From Bacteroidia bacterium (GTDB lineage Bacteria; Bacteroidota; Bacteroidia; NS11-12g; UBA9320), in assembly GCA_022425465.1 (NCBI GenBank), contig JAKMFK010000206.1:1-6945 (forward strand): a DNA stretch of 6,945 nucleotides, in the 5' to 3' direction. The notes under the pieces are model-generated. The model worked only from the letters and a program-made list of their open reading frames with translations. It did no database searches and had not been told where the DNA came from. The translations under genes and the position numbers were made by a program. Positions 1 to 5,139 of this stretch are shown here, piece by piece (position 1 is the stretch's first letter; every line of letters starts with the position of its first letter).

Positions 1-467
1 ACCCCTAAATTGAAGGCATATTCTCCCGTAAAATAAAAACCGCCCCATTGTGGGTCACGCACCGGATTTCCAGCATATGAAACAGCTACTTGTATCGTAT
101 CTCCACTTTGAACTTGGTCCAAATCAAAACGCAAATCAGGACTAGTATAAGTGAATGATGTCGATTTCCCATTCACTGAAACAGCAGAAACAGGCAAGTC
201 CAATAAATCCAATCGCATTTGAGAGGCATCCGTTTTTAATCGAACTTTTAGCGTTGTCTGTGCCTCAATTTTCTTATTGGTTTTATAATTCAAAAATGAT
301 GCATCAATCGTATAATGCAGTACGTCGAAAGTGTCTGTCCGTGAATCGATGGAATTTTGAGTATAATATTCTTGATTCATCTTTATGTGACGACAAAATT
401 TTTGTGCATAACAAAAATTGGTAATCGCAACTAAAAATAACATTACTGTGATCCACTTTTTAGACAT
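1..467 (-). CDS. M1-family (gluzincin) metallopeptidase, N-terminal part, truncated by the window edge
   Basis: Reading the minus strand from ATG at 467-465 gives 155 uninterrupted codons to the left edge. Residues 1-22 (MSKKWITVMLFLVAITNFCYAQ) form a Sec signal peptide, so the protein is exported. From about residue 48 the sequence fits the beta-sandwich N-terminal domain of M1 aminopeptidases: DVLHYTIDASF, an alternating strand run (QTTLKVRLKTD, MRLDLLDLPV), then NPVRDPQWGGFYFTGEYAF. That last stretch closely resembles the segment ahead of the FNLGVGF motif in secreted Bacteroidota M1 proteins. The zinc motif HExxH and any T9SS sorting domain would lie outside the window, so activity cannot be judged. 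An in-frame ATG four codons upstream (479-477) is an alternative start; I prefer 467 because AAAGGAA precedes it. The gene is divergent from the T9SS cargo gene, 32 bp between start codons. A promoter match lies inside that neighbour at 566-596. Confidence 0.85.
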   Translation of the reverse strand, partial: MSKKWITVMLFLVAITNFCYAQKFCRHIKMNQEYYTQNSIDSRTDTFDVLHYTIDASFLNYKTNKKIEAQTTLKVRLKTDASQMRLDLLDLPVSAVSVNGKSTSFTYTSPDLRFDLDQVQSGDTIQVAVSYAGNPVRDPQWGGFYFTGEYAFNLG

Positions 468-499
468 TTCCTTTAACATTGTACGAAGATAAACCTATT

Positions 500-2509
500 A
501 TGAAAAATACGATAAAATATGCAAGTGTCACCTTGCTAATCTTCCTTTGTTACTCATTGCAGGGTCAAACCTATTCCAATCATAGAGCTGTTCAAGCCTC
601 TGCCAATTGGAATGAGTCTGACTTATCTGTTACCCTACGTTGGAAGTGGGAAAGCAATGCTCAATCGTATGCCATTTACAAACGAGTTTATGGGGCTGAA
701 TCTTGGGGAAATGCTATTGCTAACTTGGCAGCTACAGATAGCTTTTACAATGATAAAGATGTGGACGCTTCATTCATTTATGAATATTCCATAGAAAAAA
801 CAACAACCATTACCGATCCATTTAATCGACCAAATAAGCTAAAAGGATATGGTTACATCACTACTGCTCATCAAAAGCCAGCGGTCCACTCCAGAGGAGT
901 AATTGGCTTATTGATTATGGATTACATCCAAGGTAGTCTATCGTCAGAAGTTGCACTATTGGTTCAAGACTTAATTGCTGACGGTTGGGAGGTTTTTAAA
1001 GAGGCGATCTCATCTTCTGCAGGAGTGCCAGAGGTCAGTTCAATAATCAAGGAGTACTACAACAAAGAAGGTTGTAATGCCATATACCTGTTGGGAAATG
1101 TCCCCGTTCCTTATTCAGGTTTATACTGTGAAGATATCGTTTATCAATCTCCACCTGATGGTCACAAAAGTGCACCAAATTCTCATTGTGGGGCATGGTC
1201 TTCAGATGTTTATTATGGCGTGATTGATGGGGCATGGACCGATGAAGATTCTACAACGTTGGGTAGTCGTGAACAAAATAAAAATCGAATTGGTGATGGA
1301 AAATTTGATAACAGTCTAATTCCTGGTAAGGTTGTCATTGGGGTTGGTCGAGTAGATTTTAGCAATCTTCCTGCACTTACCAAGTCTGAGATAGAGCTCA
1401 CACGTCAATACCTAAACAAAGTACACGCATACAAACTAGGTCAGGCAAATATAATCAACCAAGGAATTGTAGAAGATAATTTTGCTACATTAGCTGAAGG
1501 ATTTGGTGCAGGGGCTATTCGAGATTTTTCTGCTATTTGCGGAAAGGATGGAATCATCTTCGACGATGTATTTACACAAACAAAAGATCGCAATTATGCC
1601 CTATCATACACCTGTGGTGCTGGTTGGTATTATTCATGCAATGGCTTTGGTGCAACTATTAATTTCAATACAAAAAATGCAGCTGCATTTAACCACCTGT
1701 TTGGAAGCTATTTTGGAGACTTTGACAGTGAAAACAACTTATTAAGAGGTTCACTTGCCTCATCTAAACTAGGTTTTGTATCCATGTGGTCTGGACGACC
1801 AAAGTGGTTGACACATTCTCTTGCTTTGGGGGACACCTACAGTGAAGTAACCAAACTATCACAAAATTCAACTAATTATGATGCTGGCTACTATCAAAAT
1901 GGCACACATATGGCCTTGATGGGTGATCCATCGTTGAGACATCACATGATTTTACCTCCAACTAATGCAGTTTTAGAAACGAATACGGACAGAAATCAAG
2001 TGACAATTAAATGGTCTGCCAGCACAGAGCCTGATGTAATTGGCTATCATGTGTATAGAAGTCAAAAGTATACTGGCGAATTTGGAGAGCCCATTAATTC
2101 GCAGTTGATAGAGGGAACTAGTTTCACTGATTTACAACCTTTTGGAGGCACCAACCACTACCTTGTTAAGGCTGTTAAAATTACTGAAACAGGAAGTGGT
2201 AGCTACACCAACATGAGTCTTGGGATTTCGGATTCTATCACCAACATTAAAGAAACCAGTTCAAGTACAAAACTCATTACAAAATCAGAAATAAAAGTAT
2301 ATCCTACCCTTGTCCATAATCAGATTTTTATCCAAAAGAAAGATGCTCAACAAACTTCATATATCATCCAAAATAGTTTGGGAATGACAGTATGTAAAGG
2401 AACTATTTTTTCGCAAAAAGAATCGATTGATATACAATCTCTAGAATCAGGAGTATATTACCTGTTAATGAATGGATATAGTCAAAAGTTTATCAAATAT
2501 GAACGATAA
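500..2509 (+). CDS. T9SS-sorted secreted protein with FN3 domains and a gingipain (C25)-like core
   Basis: This 669-residue protein is predicted to be secreted through the type IX system. The start is ATG at 500, giving a clean signal peptide (residues 1-23, MKNTIKYASVTLLIFLCYSL then QGQ); an in-frame TTG at 479 would add seven polar residues ahead of it. An FN3-like domain covers about 25-105. The core, about 132-480, resembles the C25/gingipain-like family: AIYLLGNVPVPYSG (194-207), VGRVDFSNLP (282-291), YTCGAGWYYSCNG (370-382), GSYFGDFD (402-409), WSGRPKW (430-436) and HMALMGDPSLR (470-480). A second FN3 domain covers 487-570. Residues 598-669 are a T9SS C-terminal sorting domain, starting at KVYPTLV and ending in SLESGVYYLLMNG...KFIKYER. 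The gingipain catalytic GHG is not seen; C372 sits where that His would be expected, so peptidase activity is uncertain. No clear promoter was found in front of it. The 3' end is duplicated at 5036-5116. Confidence 0.85.
   Translation: MKNTIKYASVTLLIFLCYSLQGQTYSNHRAVQASANWNESDLSVTLRWKWESNAQSYAIYKRVYGAESWGNAIANLAATDSFYNDKDVDASFIYEYSIEKTTTITDPFNRPNKLKGYGYITTAHQKPAVHSRGVIGLLIMDYIQGSLSSEVALLVQDLIADGWEVFKEAISSSAGVPEVSSIIKEYYNKEGCNAIYLLGNVPVPYSGLYCEDIVYQSPPDGHKSAPNSHCGAWSSDVYYGVIDGAWTDEDSTTLGSREQNKNRIGDGKFDNSLIPGKVVIGVGRVDFSNLPALTKSEIELTRQYLNKVHAYKLGQANIINQGIVEDNFATLAEGFGAGAIRDFSAICGKDGIIFDDVFTQTKDRNYALSYTCGAGWYYSCNGFGATINFNTKNAAAFNHLFGSYFGDFDSENNLLRGSLASSKLGFVSMWSGRPKWLTHSLALGDTYSEVTKLSQNSTNYDAGYYQNGTHMALMGDPSLRHHMILPPTNAVLETNTDRNQVTIKWSASTEPDVIGYHVYRSQKYTGEFGEPINSQLIEGTSFTDLQPFGGTNHYLVKAVKITETGSGSYTNMSLGISDSITNIKETSSSTKLITKSEIKVYPTLVHNQIFIQKKDAQQTSYIIQNSLGMTVCKGTIFSQKESIDIQSLESGVYYLLMNGYSQKFIKYER
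566..596 (-). promoter_or_regulatory. Bacteroidota-type promoter match for the M1 peptidase gene
   Basis: Read on the minus strand, CTTG at 596-593 (three of four bases of the -33 TTTG element) is followed after exactly 19 nt by TAGGTTTG at 573-566, a perfect match to the -7 consensus TAnnTTTG. Transcription would start near 562 and leave a leader of about 95 nt before the M1 start at 467. The site lies within the signal-peptide and early coding region of the divergent cargo gene, as it must because the gap between the two genes is only 32 bp. This is a consensus match only; there is no expression evidence. Confidence 0.45.
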
Positions 2510-2532
2510 AGAATCGTCATTTGCTAATTTGA
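2423..2532 (+). repeat. Copy A of the duplicated T9SS-cargo/sulfatase 3' junction
   Basis: This stretch holds the last sorting-domain codons of the cargo gene (SIDIQSLES...), its stop at 2507-2509 and about 23 bp beyond. It aligns with 5036-5139. Over the 26 aligned codons (2423-2500 against 5036-5113) I count 57 of 78 identical bases: 12 identical codons, 5 synonymous, 8 amino-acid changes and 1 stop. Beyond the stop, AATCGTCATT followed by a GC and an AATT is shared, with two mismatches and one indel. On the minus strand, 2528-2514 reads TTA GCA AAT GAC GAT (LANDD), matching sulfatase residues 577-581 through synonymous differences only. Confidence 0.75.
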
Positions 2533-2688
2533 TACAACCTCTAAATTAACTATGAGTATCAGATTATCATTACGATCATATGATGTGTCATAAATCACAT
2601 TCCTAAAATAAAAAAGTTTTGAAGTAAATGGTGTAACCACTACTTTTGAAAAAGTCGAACTATCCAAAGAACGAGGCATCGTGTAGGA
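2524..2688 (-). other. Short minus-strand reading frame, possible gene remnant
   Basis: After an in-frame TAA (2691-2689) the minus strand is open to TAG at 2526-2524. The first ATG, at 2679, gives 51 residues beginning MPRSLDSSTF and ending LILIVNLEVVSN. The composition is protein-like, with alternating hydrophobic runs (KLFYFRNVIYDTSY) that would suit beta strands. I do not recognise a family. Against a live gene: it is short, has no evident signal or domain, sits on top of a strong plus-strand promoter match, and ends inside the duplicated junction. It could be the 3' stub of a gene once convergent with the cargo gene, or a chance frame. Confidence 0.25.
2618..2648 (+). promoter_or_regulatory. 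Strong Bacteroidota-type promoter match for the propeller/M23 operon
   Basis: TTTG at 2618-2621 and TACTTTTG at 2641-2648 match the -33 and -7 elements (TTTG and TAnnTTTG) used by the primary sigma factor of Bacteroidota, with the preferred 19-nt spacer. Transcription would begin near 2652, leaving a leader of about 70 nt before the ATG at 2723. The downstream genes therefore seem to have their own promoter and need not depend on read-through from the cargo gene. The match is exact at every defined position, but expression is inferred. Confidence 0.65.
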
Positions 2689-2722
2689 TTAAATCAATCA
2701 CATACATTAAAACAGTTAATAA

Positions 2723-4027
2723 ATGTTCAGGATTCCCCCATTAGTTGTGCTTCTCAATTTATGTTTTGTCTCATTTGCTCAAACTCAAATCGTCAAACTG
2801 AATATTGGTGATCAATCTAGACCTCAAGATGAGATCTACTTAGAACTTGTATCTAGGTTTCAACATAATAACTCAAGACCTAATCATTCAAACGACAAAT
2901 ATGATAGAAGTATTTACTCGCCCAAATCCGTCAAATTTTCGGCCGATGGTAAAAAGTTTTACATACAATCATTAGAAGGATATAACACATCGGTATATCG
3001 AAGTGATTCATTAAAACGAATAAAAGTGATTCGACATTCATTTGGACAAGAACACAATCGACTTTTTAAAAATAATGAAAACACCATTTTTGGATATAAA
3101 TACTATGGAGCACCTCAAAATAAAAATTATTTCAAGGGAAAGCCTGTTGAAAGTTGTTTATCGCACAATGGGAAATACTTGTGGGTTAGCTATTACAGGC
3201 GGAACTATGATAAAAATGCTGTTTCACCCTCAGCAGTGGCCATTATAGATACAGAGTATGATTCAATTGTAAGAGTTATGCCTACTGGTCCGCTACCTAA
3301 AATGTTAGCCGCATCCCATAACAATAAGTTTCTGGCAGTAACCCATTGGGGAGATAACACAGTTGGTATTATCGACATTTCTTCTGATGATGTAATGGAC
3401 TTCAAATACATAGCTCATAGTGTAATTGATTTTCAATCAAAAAACAATTTTAACGAACCAGTTAATCGAGATCAAAACTGTAGCAATTGCCTAAGAGGCA
3501 CTTTATTTACGCCTGACAATAAATATCTACTAATTGGTAAAATGGGTGGAAATGGTATTGCTGTTGTATCAGTTGGTGATTTTAAATATCAAGGTACTAT
3601 TGTCGGCATCAAAAGAAATGTAAGGCATTTAATTCAAGATGATAACATATTATATATTAGTACCAACAAAACAGGTTATGTACAAAAAACCGATTTAAAT
3701 ATCATGTTGGACAGCTTTAATAGATCACCTTCTAAAGTTAATTTTTTATATAAAAATTGGACAAGTAGCTATGTTGGAACTGGTGTAAGGACTATAGCTA
3801 AAACAAACTATAAAAATTATGTTTTTGCTGCAGTTAATAATTCAAGTGAGCTTGTCATTTTGGATGCAAAATCATTATCAATTATTGGAAAAATGAAGGC
3901 AGATTCTTATCCTGTAGGAATGGCTATTTCACCTGATGATAAATATTTAATCGTAACCTCACAAGGTAGAAGATCAGCAGGGGGTAACTCTGTCATGGTA
4001 TTTGAAATAAAAGAAAATACCAAATAA
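2723..4027 (+). CDS. Secreted YVTN/YncE-like beta-propeller protein
   Basis: This 434-residue protein has a signal peptide (MFRIPPLVVLLNLCFVSFAQ, residues 1-20) and no T9SS sorting domain, so it is probably periplasmic or surface-associated. From about residue 66 onward it is built of roughly 40-residue blades with the recurring pattern of a strand, 'DxK/NNKYL', another strand and a turn: SPKSVKFSADGKKFYIQS (66-83), SCLSHNGKYLWVSY (144-157), LAASHNNKFLAVTHWGDNTV (195-214), LFTPDNKYLLIGKMGGNGI (261-279), IAKTNYKNYVFAAVNNSSEL (358-377) and MAISPDDKYLIVTS (400-413). This is typical of YVTN-type propellers, which usually act as binding scaffolds. A Cys pair, NCSNC, at 252-256 could form a disulfide or bind a cofactor. 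ATG 2723 is the obvious start, about 70 nt after the predicted transcription start. The M23 gene follows after 39 bp on the same strand, suggesting an operon. The ligand is unknown. Confidence 0.75.
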   Translation: MFRIPPLVVLLNLCFVSFAQTQIVKLNIGDQSRPQDEIYLELVSRFQHNNSRPNHSNDKYDRSIYSPKSVKFSADGKKFYIQSLEGYNTSVYRSDSLKRIKVIRHSFGQEHNRLFKNNENTIFGYKYYGAPQNKNYFKGKPVESCLSHNGKYLWVSYYRRNYDKNAVSPSAVAIIDTEYDSIVRVMPTGPLPKMLAASHNNKFLAVTHWGDNTVGIIDISSDDVMDFKYIAHSVIDFQSKNNFNEPVNRDQNCSNCLRGTLFTPDNKYLLIGKMGGNGIAVVSVGDFKYQGTIVGIKRNVRHLIQDDNILYISTNKTGYVQKTDLNIMLDSFNRSPSKVNFLYKNWTSSYVGTGVRTIAKTNYKNYVFAAVNNSSELVILDAKSLSIIGKMKADSYPVGMAISPDDKYLIVTSQGRRSAGGNSVMVFEIKENTK

Positions 4028-4066
4028 AATTACTCTATTAAAATCATGCTTAATACTATATAACAA

Positions 4067-5032
4067 GTGTTTCATTTAATTAACTTGTATTTTTGGAGCT
4101 TGAAATTTTTTGGATTAGCCATACTATTATTTTTATCAAACCTATGTTTATCTCAAACTAAGTTAAATGACTTATTCCCCAATATTGACTTTTTAAAATC
4201 TAAGAAAAATCAAATTGAAAAACTAAATTTTAAAATAGATAGCTTAAATGAAGTACATCTTAAAGAAAGAGAATTCAACACCAAAACAATTCAAATTACA
4301 AAAACAAATATTGACAAATTAGAAGCTGAAATAGCAACAACAAAACAGTCATTAGTTCTATGCCAAGTTAATCTTGACAGTCTAAATGAAAAAATTCAAA
4401 TTTTGTCTAACACAGACTATAAGAAGCGGCATAACATTGAAGGTAAACACACCCCTATTCCACAGAAGACGTGGATCGATTTACCAGTATTCAGCGAAAA
4501 CTGGTCATCTACAAATTTATTTCCATATGTCTATTCTGAAAACAACAAAATACCTAATTTACTTGATATAAATCTTTTTGAGAAAGATACAGGTTTTTGT
4601 ATCCCATACAAGGGATATGTTAGTTCTGGATTTGGGATGAGAAGAGGAAGAATGCATAAGGGGCTAGATATTCGTTTAAATAGACATGATACCATTAGAG
4701 CATGTATGTCTGGTATTGTAAGGTTTGCTGATTATAATAACGGAGGGTTCGGAAAATTAATAATTATAAGGCACCTCAATGGACTTGAAACATACTATGC
4801 ACATCTACATAAAATGGTTGTAAAACCTAATGATATAGTGAAAGCTGGTGACTTTATAGGTACCGGAGGAAATACTGGAGCTAAACGAACAGGCCCACAC
4901 CTTCATTTTGAATGTAGATGGAAAGACTATCCATTAGATCCTAAACTGTTTATTGATTATGATAATTTTACACTAAAAAGTGACAACTTAATTATTTCAC
5001 CTGAAGTGTTAAGAACAAAACCATTCCGATAA
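4067..5032 (+). CDS. Secreted coiled-coil M23 (LytM/lysostaphin-type) endopeptidase
   Basis: Predicted zinc endopeptidase that cuts peptidoglycan cross-bridges or stem peptides outside the inner membrane. With the GTG start at 4067 it has 321 residues. An N-terminal signal sequence (hydrophobic 14-29, ending LCLSQ) is followed by a charged, leucine-rich coiled coil at about 42-112 (KNQIEKLNFKIDSLNEVHLK, then DKLEAEIATTKQ), and a LytM domain at about 178-292. All family residues are present: metal ligands H197 and D201 in HKGLD, H280 in HLHFE, and catalytic histidines H246 (YYAHL) and H278. It should therefore be active, unlike degenerate EnvC/NlpD types. The start is ambiguous: TTG at 4100 would give a more classical signal peptide, MKFFGLAILLFLSNLCLSQ. 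It lies 39 bp after the propeller gene, probably as an operon. Sampled stretches of its 5' half are very AT-rich. A dead T9SS sorting-domain fragment follows immediately in the same frame. Confidence 0.88.
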   Translation: MFHLINLYFWSLKFFGLAILLFLSNLCLSQTKLNDLFPNIDFLKSKKNQIEKLNFKIDSLNEVHLKEREFNTKTIQITKTNIDKLEAEIATTKQSLVLCQVNLDSLNEKIQILSNTDYKKRHNIEGKHTPIPQKTWIDLPVFSENWSSTNLFPYVYSENNKIPNLLDINLFEKDTGFCIPYKGYVSSGFGMRRGRMHKGLDIRLNRHDTIRACMSGIVRFADYNNGGFGKLIIIRHLNGLETYYAHLHKMVVKPNDIVKAGDFIGTGGNTGAKRTGPHLHFECRWKDYPLDPKLFIDYDNFTLKSDNLIISPEVLRTKPFR

Positions 5033-5116
5033 AAATCAATTGACGTGTCATCTTTGGAATGAGGATTATACTTCTTATCGATGAATGGACGTAGTCAAAA
5101 GCTCATCAATTATTAA
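5033..5116 (+). pseudogene. Dead fragment of a T9SS C-terminal sorting domain
   Basis: Directly after the M23 stop, and in the same frame, the plus strand reads KSIDVSSLE, then TGA, then GLYFLSMNGRSQKLINY and TAA (5114-5116). The end of the cargo protein reads ESIDIQSLES GVYYLLMNGYSQKFIKYER, so this is the closing beta-strand region of a paralogous sorting domain with one Ser codon (TCA) turned into TGA at 5060-5062. Changes such as I/V, V/L, Y/F and F/L, and two-base Leu/Leu swaps (CTA/TTG and CTG/TTA), show it diverged while still coding before it died. No body of a second cargo gene remains upstream. The M23 stop itself (TAA for the AAA Lys of the cargo) may lie in remnant-derived DNA. The last 11 bp overlap the end of the sulfatase gene on the other strand. 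Confidence 0.8.
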
Positions 5117-5139
5117 AAAAATCGTCATTGGCCAATTGA
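5036..5139 (+). repeat. Copy B of the duplicated T9SS-cargo/sulfatase 3' junction
   Basis: Partner of 2423-2532, in the same orientation and about 2.6 kb away, so the two copies bracket the propeller and M23 genes. Here the plus-strand half is the inactivated sorting-domain fragment, while the part beyond its stop is live coding DNA for the C terminus of the sulfatase on the minus strand (QLANDDFFNN, stop TGA at 5108-5106). In copy A the reverse holds: the cargo end is live and the sulfatase end is a stub. Past about 5139 I see no convincing similarity to the sequence after 2532. Confidence 0.75.

Noticed and set aside
397..419. Perfect 9-bp inverted repeat (AATTTTTGT, 5-nt loop, ACAAAAATT).
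   Set aside because: It is pure low-GC sequence inside the M1 signal-peptide codons, with no terminator-like GC stem, so chance in AT-rich DNA is the simpler explanation.
155..424. An 89-codon plus-strand open frame.
   Set aside because: It lies antisense to the well-supported M1 peptidase coding sequence and has no domain or signal of its own.
474..481. TAACATTG as a possible -7 element for the cargo gene.
   Set aside because: It has one mismatch, no -33 element at 17-23 nt upstream, and would leave a leader of only about a dozen bases.
2583..2604. Weak hairpin (ATGTG ... CACAT) in the gap behind the cargo gene, considered as a terminator.
   Set aside because: The stem is only 5 bp and weak, and no T-run follows, so it does not look like an intrinsic terminator.
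4088..4095. TATTTTTG, a perfect match to the -7 promoter consensus near the M23 start.
   Set aside because: There is no TTG or TTTG at the right distance upstream, and the predicted start of transcription would fall at or after the candidate start codons.
5030..5116. Stop-codon read-through joining the M23 enzyme to the sorting-domain fragment.
   Set aside because: It would need read-through of both TAA and TGA, and the N-terminal half of the sorting domain is missing, so a usable tag would not result.
5127..5136. Palindrome ATTGGCCAAT in copy B, considered as an operator or recombination site.
   Set aside because: The homologous copy A reads ATTTGCTAAT and is not palindromic, and the bases are coding for the sulfatase C terminus.
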